Positions 39,042 through 51,969 of a stretch of 64,000 nucleotides of DNA are shown here, in pieces. Source of the DNA: Tenodera sinensis (taxonomy: Eukaryota > Arthropoda > Insecta > Mantodea > Mantidae). The position numbers and the translations under genes were made by a program. The notes beneath the pieces were generated by a model. It had not been told where the DNA came from. It did not search any database and worked only from the letters and a program-made list of their open reading frames with translations. Within the stretch, counting starts at the first letter, position 1, and each line of letters opens with the position of its first letter. The DNA lies in assembly GCA_030765045.1 (NCBI GenBank), contig CM060968.1, positions 110,015,404-110,079,403 on the forward strand. Direction: 5' to 3'.

Positions 39042-42000
39042 ATACTACCACTCACTAGTAGTAGTATTCGCTAATCGAAATTTCATGCATTTGAATGCAA
39101 GTTCTCGGATACTGTCACTCACTAGTAGTAGTATTCGCTAATCGAAATCCCATGCATTCGAATGCAAATTCTCGGATACTGTCACTCACTAGTAGTAGTA
39201 TTCGCTAATCGAAATCCCATGCATTCGAATGCAAATTCTCGGATACTGTCACTCACTTGTAGTAGTATTCGCTAATCGAAATTTCATGCATTCGAATTCA
39301 ATAATTTGGATACTGTCACTCACTAGTAGTAGTATTCGCTAATCGAAATTTCATGCATTCGAATTCAATAATTCGGATACTGTCACTCACTAGTAGTAGT
39401 ATTCGCTAATCGAAGTTTCATGCATTCGAATGCAATAATTCGGATACTGTCACTCACTAATAGTGGTATTCGCTAATCGAAATTTCATACATTCGAATGC
39501 AAGTTCTCGGATACTGTCACTCACTAGTAGTAGTATCCGCTAATCGAAATTTCATGCATTCGAATGCAATAATTCGGATACTGTCACTCACTAGTAGTAG
39601 TATTCGCTAATCGAAATTTCATGCATTCGAATGCAATAATTTGGATACTGTCGCTCACTAGTAGTAGTATTCGCTATTTGAAATTTCATGCATTCGAGTG
39701 CATGTTCTCGGATACTGTCACTCACTAGTAGTAGTATTCGCTAATTGAAATTTCATGCATTCGAGTGCAAGTTCTCGGATACTGTCACTCACTAGTAGTA
39801 GTATTCGCTAATTGAAATCTCATGCATTCGAATGCAAGTTCTCGGATACTGTCACTCACTAGTAGTAGTATCTGCTAATCGAAATTTCATGCACTCGAAT
39901 GCAATTATTCGGATACTGTCACTCACTAGTAGTAGTATTCGCTAATCGAAATTTCATGCATTTGAATGCAATAATTCGGATACTGTCACTCACTAGTAGT
40001 AGTATTCGCTAATCGAAATCTCATGCATTCGAATGCAAGTTCTCGGATACTGTCACTCACTAGTAGTAGTATTCGCTAATCAAACTTTCATGCATTCGAA
40101 TGCAATAATTCGGATACTGTCACTCACTAGTAGTAGTATTCGCTAATCGAAATTTCATGCATTCGAATGCATTAATTCGGATACTGTCACTCACTAGTAG
40201 TAGTATTCGCTAATCGAAATTTAATGCATTCGAATGCAATAATCGGATACTGTCACTCACTAGTAGCAGTATTCGCTAATCGAAATTTCATGCATTCGAA
40301 TGCAATAATTCCGATACTGTCACTCATTAGTAGTAGTATTCGCTAATCGAAATCTCATGCATTCGAATGCAAGTTCTCGGATACTGTCACTCACTAGTAG
40401 TAGTATTCGCTAATCGAAATTTCATGCATTCGAATGCAATAATTCGGATACTGTCACTCACTAGTAGTAGTATTCGCTAATCGAAATTTCATGCATTCGA
40501 ATGCCATAATTCGGATACTGTCACTCACTAATAGTGGTATTCGCTAATCGAAATTTCATACATTCGAATGCAAGTTCTCGGATACTGTCACTCACTAGTA
40601 GTAGTATCCGCTAATCGAAATTTCATGCATTCGAATGCAATAATTCGGATACTGTCACTCACTAGTAGTAGTATTCGCTAATCGAAATTTCATGCATTCG
40701 AATGCAATAATTTGGATACTGTCGCTCACTAGTAGTAGTATTCGCTAATCGAAATTTCATGCATTCGAATGCAATAATACGGATACTGTCACTCACTAGT
40801 AGTAGAATTCGCTATTTGAAATTTCATGCATTCGAGTGCATGTTCCCGGATGCTGTCACTCACTAGTAGTAGTATTCGCTAATTGAAATTTCATGCATTC
40901 GAGTGCAAGTTCTCGGATACTGTCACTCACTAGTAGTAGTATTCGCTAATTGAAATCTCATGCATTCGAATGCAAGTTCTCGGATACTGTCATTCACTAG
41001 TAGTAGTATCTGCTAATCGAAATTTCATGCACTCGAATGCAATTATTCGGATACTGTCACTCACTAGTAGTAGTATTCGCTAATCGAAATTTCATGCATT
41101 TGAATGCAATAATTCGGATACTGTCACTCACTAGTAGTAGTATTCGCTAATCGAAATCTCATGCATTCGAATGCAAGTTCTCGGATACTGTCACTCACTA
41201 GTAGTAGTATTCGCTAATCAAACTTTCATGCATTCGAATGCAATAATTCGGATACTGTCACTCACTAGTAGTAGAATTCGCTAATCGAAATTTCATGCAT
41301 TCGAATGCAATAATTCGGATACTGTCACTCACTAGTAGTAGTATTCGCTAATCGAAATTTAATGCATTCGAATGCAATAATGGGATACTGTCACTCACTA
41401 GTAGCAGTATTCGCTAATCGAAATTTCATGCATTCGAGTGCAATAATTCCGATACTGTCACTCATTAGTAGTAGTATTCGCTAATCGAAATCTCATGCAT
41501 TCGAATGCAAGTTCTCGGATACTGTCACTCACTAGTAGTAGTATTCGCTAATCGAAATTTCATGCATTCGAATGCAATAATTCGGATACTGTCACTCACT
41601 AGTAGTAGTATTCGCTAATCGAAATTTCATGCATTCGAATGCCATAATTCGGATACTGTCACTCACTAGTAGTAGTATTCGCTAATGGAAATCTCATGCA
41701 TTCGAATGCAATAATTCGGATACTGTCACTCACTAGTAGTAGTATTCGCTAATCGAAATTTCGTGCACTCGAATGCAATAATTCGGATACTGTCACTCAT
41801 TAGTAGTATTATTCGCTAACCGAAATCTCATGCATTCGAATGCAAGTTCCCGGATACTGTCACTCACTAGTAGTAGTATTCGCTAATCGAAATCTCTTGC
41901 ATTCGAATGCAATAATTCGGATACTGTCACTCACTTGTAGTAGTATTCGCTAATCGAAATCTCATGCATTCGAATGCAAGTTCTCGGATACTGTCACTCA

Positions 42001-42690
42001 CTAGTAGTAGTATTCGCTAATTGAAGTTTCATGCATTCGAATGCAAGTTCTCGGATACTGTCACTCACTAGTAGTAGTATTCTCTAATCGAAATCTCATG
42101 CATTCGAATGCAAGTACTCGGATACTGTCACTCACTAGTAGTAGAATCCGCTAATCGAAATTTCATGCATTCGAATGCAATTATTCGGATACTGTCACTC
42201 ACTAGTAGTAGTATTCGCTAATCGAAATTTCATGCATTCGAATGCAATAATTCGTATACTGTCACTCACTAGTAGTAGTATTCGCTAATCGAAATCTCAT
42301 GCATTTGAATGCAAGTTCTCGGATACTGTCACTCACTAGTAGTAGTATTCGCTAATCGAAATTTAATGCATTCGAATGCAATAATTCCGATACTGTCACT
42401 CACTAGTAGTAGTATTCGCTAATTGAAATTTCATGGATTCGAATGCAAGTTCTCGAATACTGTCACTCACTAGTAGTAGTATTCGCTAATCGAAATCTCA
42501 TGCATTCGAATGCAAGTTCTCGGATACTGTCACTCACTAGTAGTAGTATCCGCTAATCGAGATCTCGTGCATTCGAATGCAATAATTCGCATACTGTCAC
42601 CCACTTGTAGTAGTTTTCGGTAATCGAAATTTCATGCATTCGAATGCAATAATTCGGATACTGTCACTCACTAGTAGTAGTATTCGCTAA
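39042..42690 (+). repeat. Higher-order subtype alpha, copy 2, with internal duplication
   Basis: The alpha order resumes at the TACTACCAC unit 39,042, 3,815 bp after alpha copy 1, with the doubled CCCATGC...AAATTC unit near 39,150 and 39,217. A tandem duplication of 16-17 monomers inside this block (listed separately) extends it. The 3' part (TCTCTAATCG, AAGTACTCGG, TAGAATCCGC, CATGGATTCG) resembles 32.3-32.8 kb. Confidence 0.7.
39450..41700 (+). repeat. Tandem duplication of 16-17 monomers (1,071-1,138 bp)
   Basis: The run opening with TAATAGTGG and CATACATTCG occurs twice. The TAGTGG markers are at 39,461 and 40,532 (1,071 bp apart), and the CAAACTTTC markers at 40,081 and 41,219 (1,138 bp apart). 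The one-monomer difference arises near 39,660, where the first copy joins GTCGCTCACTAGTAG directly to TTCGCTATTTG while the second keeps an intervening monomer. Confidence 0.8.
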
Positions 42691-44867
42691 TCGAAATCTC
42701 ATTCATTCGAATGCAAGTTCTCGGATACTGTCACTCACTAGTAGTAGTATTCGCTAATCGAAATTTCATGCATTTGAATGCAAGTTCTCGGATACTGTCA
42801 CTCACTAGTAGTAGTATTCGCTAATCGAAATCCCATGCATTCGAGTGCAAATTCTCGGATACTGTCACTCACTAGTAGTAGTATTCGCTAATCGAAATTT
42901 CATGCATTCGAATTCAATAATTTGGATACTGTCACTCACTAGTAGTAGTATTCGCTAATCGATATTTCATGCATTCGAATTCAATAATTCGGATACTGTC
43001 ACTCACTAGTAGTAGTATTCGCTAATCGAAATTTCATGCATTCGAATGCAATAATTCGGATACTGTCACTCACTAATAGTAGTATTCGCTAATCGAAATT
43101 TCATACATTCGAATGCAAGTTCTCGGATACTGTCACTCACTAGTAGTAGTATCCGCTAATCGAATTTTCATGCATTCGAATGCAATAATTCGGATACTGT
43201 CACTCACTAGTAGTAGTATTCGCCAATCGAAATTTCATGCATTCGAATGCAATAATTTGGATACTGTCGCTCACTAGTGGTAGTATTCGCTAATCGAAAT
43301 TTCAGTCATTCGAATGCAATAATTCGGATACAGTCACTCACTAGTGGTAGTATTCGCTAATTGAAATTTTATGCATTCGAGTGCATGTTCTCGGATACTG
43401 TCACTCACTAGTAGTAGTATTCGCTAATTGAAATTTCATGAATTCGAGTGCAAGTTCTCGGATACTGTCACTCACTAGTAGTAGTATTCGCTAATTGAAA
43501 TCTCATGCATTCGAATGCAAGTTCTCGGATACTGTCACTCACTAGTAGTAGTATCCACTAATCGAAATTTCATGCACTCGAATGCAATTATTCGGATACT
43601 GTCACTCACTAGTAGTAGTATTCGCTAATCGAAATTTCATGCATTTGAATGCAATAATTCGGATACTGTCACTCACTAGTAGTAGTATTCGCTAATCGAA
43701 ATCTCATGCATTCGAATGCAAGTTCTCGGATACTGTCACTCACTAGTAGTAGTATTCGCTAATCAAACTTTCATGCATTCGAATGCAATAATTCGGATAC
43801 TGTCACTCACTAGTAGTAGTATTCGCTAATCGAAATTTCATGCATTCGAATGCAATAATTCGGATACTGTCACTCACTAGTAGTAGTATTCGCTAATCGA
43901 AATTTAATGCATTCGAATGCAATAATCGGATACTGTCACTCACTAGTAGCAGTATTCGCTAATCGAAATTTCATACATTCGAATGCAATAATTCCGATAC
44001 TGTCACTCATTAGTAGTAGTATTCGCTAATCGAAATCTCATGCATTCGAATGCAAGTTCTCGGATACTGTCACTCACTAGTAGTAGTATTCGCTAATCGA
44101 AATTTCATGCATTCGAATGCAATAATTCGGATACTGTCACTCACTAGTAGTAGTATTCGCTAATCGAAATTTCATGCATTCGAATGCCATAATTCGGATA
44201 CTGTCACTCACTAGTAGTAGTATTCGCTAATCGAAATTTCATGCACTCGAATGCAATAATTCGGATACTGTCACTCATTAGTAGTAGTATTCGCTAATCG
44301 AAATCTCATGCATTCGAATGCAAGTTCCCGGATACTGTCACTCACTAGTAGTAGTATTCGCTAATCGAAATCTCTTGCATTCGAATGCAATAATTCGGAT
44401 ACTGTCACTCACTAGTAGTAGTATTCGCTAATCGAAATCTCATGCATTCGAATGCAAGTTCTCGGATACTGTCACTCACTAGTAGTAGTACTCGCTACTT
44501 GAAATTTCATGCATTCGAATGCAAGTTCTCGAATACTGTCACTCACTAGTAGTAGTATTCGCTAATCGAAATCTCATGCATTCGAATGCAAGTTCTCGGA
44601 TACTGTCACTCACTAGTAGTAGTATCCGCTAATCGAGATCTCATGCATTCGAATGCAATAATTCGCATACTGTCACCCACTAGTAGTAGTTTTCGCTAAT
44701 CGAAATTTCATGCATTCGAATGCTATAATTCGGATACTGTCACTCACTAGTAGTAGTATTCGCTAATCGAAATCTCATTCATTCGAGTGCAAGTTCTCGG
44801 ATGCTGTCACTCACTAGTAGTAGTATTCGCTAATCGAAATATCATGCATTCGAAAGCAAGTTCTCGG
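42691..44867 (+). repeat. Higher-order subtype beta, copy 3
   Basis: Starts at the CTCATTCATTCG unit near 42,702 and passes directly to the CATTTGAATG unit. It thus lacks one monomer's worth of sequence, the CGAAATATC...TACTACCAC segment found in nearly every other copy. GAGTGCAAATTC is at 42,843. Private changes include CGATATTTC, TTTCAGTCATTCG and CATGAATTCGAGTG. It passes into alpha after an unusual TACTCGCTACTTG unit near 44,490. Confidence 0.7.
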
Positions 44868-47612
44868 ATACTACCACTCACTAGTAGTAGTATTCGCTAA
44901 TCGAAATTTCACGCATTTGAATGCAAGTTCTCGGATACTGTCACTCACTAGTAGTAGTATTCGCTAATCGAAATCCCATGCATTCGAATGCAAATTCTCG
45001 GATACTGTCACTCACTAGTAGTAGTGTTGGCTAATCGAAATCCCATGCATTCGAATGCAAATTCTCGGATACTGTCACTCACTTGTAGTAGTATTCGCTA
45101 ATCGAAATCTCATGCATTCGAATTCAATAATTTGGATACTGTCACTCACTAGTAGTAGTATTCGCTAATCGAAATTTCATGCATTCGAATTCAATAATTC
45201 GGATACTGTCACTCACTAGTAGTAGTATTCGCTAATCGAAATTTCATGCATTCGAATGCAATAATTCCGATACTGTCACTCACTAATAGTGGTATTCGCT
45301 AATCGAAATTTCATACATTCGAATGCAAGTTCTCGGATACTGTCACTCACTAGTAGTAGTATCCGCTAATCGAAATTTCATGCATTCGAATGCAATAATT
45401 CGGATACTGTCACTCACTAGTAGTAGTATTCGCTAATTGAAATTTCATGCATTCGAATGCAATAATATGGATACTGTCGCTCACTAGTAGTAGTATTCGC
45501 TAATCGAAATTTCATGCATTCGAATGCAATAATTCGGATACTGTCACTCACTAGTATTAGAATTCGCTATTTGAAATTTCATGCATTCGAGTGCATGTTC
45601 TCGGATACTGTCACTCACTAGTAGTAGTATTCGCTAATTGAAATTTCATGCATTCGAGTGCAAGTTCTCGGATACTGTCACTCACTAGTAGTAGTATTCG
45701 CTAATTGAAATCTCATGCATTCGAATGCAAGTTCTCGGATACTGTCACTCACTAGTAGTAGTATCTGCTAATCGAAATTTCATGCACTCGAATGCAATTA
45801 TTCGGATACTGTCACTCACTAGTAGTAGTATTCGCTAATCGAAATTTCATGCATTCGAATGCAATAATTCGGATACTGTCACTCACTAGTAGTAGTATTC
45901 GCTAATCGAAATTTAATGCATTCGAATGCAATAATCGGATACTGTCACTCACTAGTAGTAGTATTCGCTAATCGAAATCTCATGCATTCGAATGCAAGTT
46001 CTCGGATACTGTCACTCACTAGTAGTAGTATTCGTTAATCAAACTTTCATGCATTCGAATGCAATAATTCGGATTCTGTCACTCACTAGTAGTAGTATTC
46101 GCTAATCGAAATTTCATGCATTCGAATGCAATAATTCGGATACTGTCACTCACTAGTAGTAGTATTCGCTAATCGAAATTTAATGCATTCGAAGGCAATA
46201 ATCGGATACTGTCACTCACTAGTAGCAGTATTCGCAAATCGAAATTTCATGCATTCGAATGCAATAATTCCGATACTGTCACTCATTAGTAGTAGTATTC
46301 GCTAATCGAAATCTCATGCATTCGAATGCAAGTTCTCGGATACTGTCACTCACTAGTAGTAGTATTCGCTAATCGAAATTTCATGCATTCGAATGCAATA
46401 ATTCGGATACCGTCATTCACTAGTAGTAGTATTCGCTAATCGAAATTTCATGCATTCGAATGCCATAATTCGGATACTGTCACTCACTAGTAGTAGTATT
46501 CGCTAATGGAAATCTCATGCATTCGAATGCAATAATTCGGATACTGTCACTCACTAGTAGTAGTATTCGCTAATCGAAATTTCATGCACTCGAATGCAAT
46601 AATTCGGATACTGTCACTCATTAGTAGTAGTATTCGCTAACCGAAATCTCATGCATTCGAATGCAAGTTCCCGGATACTGTCACTCACTAGTAGTAGTAT
46701 TCGCTAATCGAAATCTCTTGCATTCGAATGCAATAATTCGGATACTGTCACTCACTTGTAGTAGTATTCGCTAATCGAAATCTCATGCATTCGAATGCAA
46801 GTTCTCGGATACTGTCGCTCACTAGTAGTAGTATTCGCTAATTGAAGTTTCATGCATTCGAATGCAAGTTCTCGGATACTGTCACTCACTAGTAGTAGTA
46901 TTCGCTAATCGAAATCTCATGCATTCGAATGCAAGTACTCGGATACTGTCACTCACTAGTAGTAGTATCCGCTAATCGAAATTTCATGCATTCGAATGCA
47001 ATTATTCGGATACTGTCACTCACTAGTAGTAGTATTCGCTAATCGAAATTTCATGCATTCGAATGCAATAATTCGTATACTGTCACTCACTAGTAGTAGT
47101 ATTCGCTAATCGAAATCTCATGCATTTGAATGCAAGTTCTCGGATACTGTCACTCACTAGTAGTAGTATTCGCTAATCGAAATTTCATGCATTCGAATGC
47201 AATAATTCCGATACTGTCACTCAATAGTAGTAGTATTCGCTAATTGAAATTTCATGGATTCGAATGCAAGTTCTCGAATACTGTCACTCACTAGTAGTAG
47301 TATTCGCTAATCGAAATCTCATGCATTCGAATGCAAGTTCTCGGATACTGTCACTCACTAGTAGTAGTATCCGCTAATCGAGATCTCATGCATTCGAATG
47401 CAATAATTCGCATACTGTCACCCACTTGTAGTAGTTTTCGGTAATCGAAATTTCATGCATTCGAATGCAATAATTCGGATACTGTCACTCACTAGTAGTA
47501 GTATTCGCTAATCGAAATCTCATTCACTCGAATGCAAGTTCTCGGATACTGTCACTCACTAGTAGTAGTATTCGCTAATCGAAATATCATGCATTCGAAT
47601 GCAAGTTCTCGG
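44868..47612 (+). repeat. Higher-order subtype alpha, copy 3
   Basis: Opens at TACTACCAC (44,868) after a CGAAAGCAAG unit, with the doubled CCCATGC...AAATTC unit near 44,980 and 45,040. It includes TTCGCTATTTG, TATCTGCTAATCG and two 66-bp TTTAATGC units, and then CTAATGG, CTAACCG and CACTTGTAG in the order seen at 41.7-42 kb. No gene. Confidence 0.7.
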
Positions 47613-50559
47613 ATACTACCACTCACTAGTAGTAGTATTCGCTAATCGAAATTTCATGCATTTGAATGCAAGTTCTCGGATACTGTCACTCACTAGTAGT
47701 AGTATTCGCTAATCGAAATTTCATGCATTCGAATGCAAGTTCTCGGATACTGTCACTCACTAGTAGTAGTATTCGCTAATCGAAATCCCATGCATTCGAG
47801 TGCAAATTCTCGGATACTGTCACTCAATAGTAGTAGTATTCGCTAATCGAAATTTCATGCATTCGAATTCAATAATTTGGATACTGTCACTCACTAGTAG
47901 TAGTATTCGCTAATCGAAATTTCATGCATTCGAATTCAATAATTCGGATACTGTCACTCACTAGTAGTAGTATTCGCTAATCGAAATTTCATGCATTCGA
48001 ATGCAATAATTCGGATACTGTCACTCACTAATAGTAGTATTCGCTAATCGAAATTTCATACATTCGAATGCAAGTTCTCGGATACTGTCACTCACTAGTA
48101 GTAGTATCCGCTAATCGAAATTTCATGCATTCGAATACAATAATTCGGATACTGTCACTCACTAGTAGTAGTATTCGCCAATCGAAATTTCATGCATTCG
48201 AATGCAATAATTTGGATACTGTCGCTCACTAGTGGTAGTATTCGCTAATCGAAATTTCATGCATTCGAATGCAATAATTCGGATACAGTCACTCACTAGT
48301 AGTAGTATTCGCTAATCGAAATTTCATGCATTCGAATTCAATAATTCGGATACTGTCACTCACTAGTAGTAGTATTCGCTAATCGAAATCCCATGCATTC
48401 GAGTGCAAATTCTCGGATACTGTCACTCACTAGTAGTAGTATTCGCTAATCGAAATTTCATGCATTCGAATTCAATAATTTGGATACTGTCACTCACTAG
48501 TAGTAGTATTCGCTAATCGAAATTTCATGCATTCGAATTCAATAATTCGGATACTGTCACTCACTAGTAGTAGTATTCGCTAATCGAAATTTCATGCATT
48601 CGAATGCAATAATTCGGATACTGTCACTCACTAATAGTAGTATTCGCTAATCGAAATTTCATACATTCGAATGCAAGTTCTCGGATACTGTCACTCACTA
48701 CTAGTAGTATCCGCTAATCGAAATTTCATGCATTCGAATACAATAATTCGGATACTGTCACTCACTAGTAGTAGTATTCGCCAATCGAAATTTCATGCAT
48801 TCGAATGCAATAATTTGGATACTGTCGCTCACTAGTGGTAGTATTCGCTAATCGAAATTTCATGCATTCGAATGCAATAATTCGGATACAGTCACTCACT
48901 AGTAGTAGTATTCGCTAATTGAAATTTTATGCATTCGAGTGCATGTTCTCGGATACTGTCACTCACTAGTAGTAGTATTCGCTAATTGAAATTTCATGCA
49001 TTCGAGTGCAAGTTCTCGGATACTGTCACTCACTAGTAGTAGTATTCGCTATTTGAAATCTCATGCATTCGAATGCAAGTTCTCGGATACTGTCACTCAC
49101 TAGTAGTAGTATCCACTAATCGAAATTTCATGCACTCGAATGCAATTATTCGGATACTGTCACTCACTAGTTGTAGTATTCGCTAATCGAAATTTCATGC
49201 ATTTGAATGCAATAATTCGGATACTGTCACTCACTAGTAGTAGTATTCGCTAATCGAAATCTCATGCATTCGAATGCAAGTTCTCGGATACTGTCACTCA
49301 CTAGTAGTAGTATTCGCTAATCAAACTTTCATGCATTCGAATGCAATAATTCGGATACTGTCACTCACTAGTAGTAGTATTCGCTAATCGAAATTTCATG
49401 CATTCGAATGCAATAATTCGGATACTGTCACTCACTAGTAGTAGTATTCGCTAATCGAAATTTAATGCATTCGAATGCAATAATCGGATACTGTCACTCA
49501 CTAGTAGCAGTATTCGCTAATCGAAATTTCATGCATTCGAATGCAATAATTCCGATACTGTCACTCATTAGTAGTAGTATTCGCTAATCGAAGTCTCATG
49601 CATTCGAATGCAAGTTCTCGGATACTGTCACTCACTAGTAGTAGTATTCGCTAATCGAAATTTCATGCATTCGAATGCAATAATTCGGATACTGTCACTC
49701 ACTAGTAGTAGTATTCGCTAATCGAAATTTCATGCATTCGAATGCCATAATTCGGATACTGTCACTCACTAGTAGTAGTATTCGCTAATCGAAATCTCAT
49801 GCATTCGAATGCAATAATTCGGATACTGTCACTCACTAGTAGTAGTATTCGCTAATCGAAATTTCATGCACTCGAATGCAATAATTCGGATACTGTCACT
49901 CATTAGTAGTAGTATTCGCTAATCGAAATCTCATGCATTCGAATGCAAGTTCCCGGATACTGTCACTCACTAGTAGTAGTATTCGCTAATCGAAATCTCT
50001 TGCATTCGAATGCAATATTTCGGATACTGTCACTCACTAGTAGTAGTATTCGCTTATCGAAATCTCATGCATTCGAATGCAAGTTCTCGGATACTGTCAC
50101 TCACTAGTAGTAGTATTCGCTAATTGAAGTTTCATGCATTCGAATGGAAGTTCTCGGATACTGTCACTCACTAGTAGTAGTATTCGCTAATTGAAATTTC
50201 ATGCATTCGAATGCAAGTTCTCGAATACTGTCACTCACTAGTAGTAGTATTCGCTAATCGAAATCTCATGCATTCGAATGCAAGTTCTCGGATACTGTCA
50301 CTCACTAGTAGTAGTATCCGCTAATCGAGATCTCATGCATTCGAATGCAATAATTCGCATACTGTCACCCACTAGTAGTAGTTTTCGCTAATCGAAATTT
50401 CATGCATTCGAATGCTATAATTCGGATACTGTCACTCACTAGTAGTAGTATTCGCTAATCGAAATCTCATTCATTCGAATGCAAGTTCTCGGATACTGTC
50501 ACTCACTAGTAGTAGTATTCGCTAATCGAAATATCATGCATTCGAAAGCAAGTTCTCGG
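47613..50559 (+). repeat. Higher-order subtype beta, copy 4, with internal duplication
   Basis: Opens at TACTACCAC (47,613). GAGTGCAAATTC occurs twice, at 47,798 and 48,401, because of the 603-bp duplication. The remaining order (TTTTATGC with GAGTGCATG, TATCCACTAATCG, CAAACTTTC, the 66-bp unit, TCATTAGTAG) follows beta copies 1-3. Confidence 0.75.
47750..48955 (+). repeat. 603-bp tandem duplication (exactly 9 monomers)
   Basis: GAGTGCAAATTC at 47,798 and 48,401, and the rare CGAATACAATAATTC with its T at 48,136 and 48,739, are both separated by exactly 603 bp. I see only a few differences between the copies, for example TCAATAGTAG near 47,825 and TACTAGTAG near 48,700, so the event is recent. 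The junction lies between the two copies, near 48,290-48,360, where GGATACAGTCAC is followed by a CGAATTCAATAATTCGG unit. Confidence 0.85.
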
Positions 50560-51969
50560 ATACTACCACTCACTAGTAGTAGTATTCGCTAATCGAAATT
50601 TCATGCATTTGAATGCAAGTTCTCGGATACTGTCACTCACTAGTAGTAGTATTCGCTAATCGAAATTTCATGCATTCGAATGCAAGTTCTCGGATACTGT
50701 CACTCACTAGTAGTAGTATTCGCTAATCGAAATCCCATGCATTCGAATGCAAATTCTCGGATACTGTCACTCACTAGTAGTAGTATTCGCTAATCGAAAT
50801 TACATGCATTCGAATTCAATAATTTGGATACTGTCACTCACTAGTAGTAGTATTCGCTAATCGAAATTTCATGCATTCGAATTCAATAATTCGGATACAG
50901 TCACTCACTAGTAGTAGTATTCGCTAATCGAAATTTCATGCATTCGAATGCAATAATTCGGATACTGTCACTCACTAATAGTAGTATTCGCTAATCGAAA
51001 TTTCATACATTCGAATGCAAGTTCTCGGATACTGTCACTCACTAGTAGTAGTATCCGCTAATCGAAATTTCATGCATTCGAATGCAATAATGCGGATACA
51101 CTCACTCACTAGTAGTAGTATTCGCTAATCGAAATTTCATGCATACGAATGCAATAATTTGGATACTGTCGCTCACTAGTAGTAGTATTCGCTAATCGAA
51201 ATTTCATGCATTCGAATGCAATAATTCGGATACTGTCACTCACTAGTAGTAGTATTCGCTAATTGAAATTTCATGCATTCGAGTGCATGTTCTCGGATAC
51301 TGTCACTCACTAGTAGTAGTATTCGCTAATTGAAATCTCATGCATTCGAGTGCAAGTTCTCGGATACTGTCACTCACTAGTAGTAGTATTCGCTACTTGA
51401 AATCTCATGCATTCGAATGCAAGTTCTCGGATACTGTCACTCACTAGTAGTAGTATCCGCTAATCGAAATTTCATGCACTCGAATGCAATTATTCGGATA
51501 CTGTCACTCACTAGTAGTAGTATTCGCTAATCGAAATTTCATGCATTTAAATGCAATAATTCGGATACTGTCACTCACTAGTAGTAGTATTCGCTAATCG
51601 AAATCTCATGCATTCGAATGCAATAATTCGGATACTGTCACTCACTAGTAGTAGTATTGGCTAATCGAAATTTAATGCATTCGAATGCAATAATCGGATA
51701 CTGTCACTCACTAGTAGCAGTATTCGCTAATCGAAATTTCATGCAATCGAATGCAATAATTCCGATACTGTCACTCATTAGTAGTAGTATTCGCTAATCG
51801 AAATCTCATGCATTCGAATGCAAGTTCTCGGATACTGTCACTCACTAGTAGTAGTATTCGCTAATCGAAATTTCATGCATTCGAATGCAATAATTCCGAT
51901 ACTGTCACTCACTAGTAGTAGTATTCGCCAATCGAAATCTCATGCATTCGAATGCAATAATTCGGATAC
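50560..51969 (+). repeat. Last copy of the alpha-type cassette, partial
   Basis: Opens after the CGAAAGCAAG unit at TACTACCAC (50,560). It holds the last unambiguous ATTCAATAATTTGG unit of the window (near 50,815) and the last CCCATGC...AAATTC unit (near 50,735). From about 51,900 the order changes to that of the 27.3-kb island. This marks the boundary between the two major families. Confidence 0.7.
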
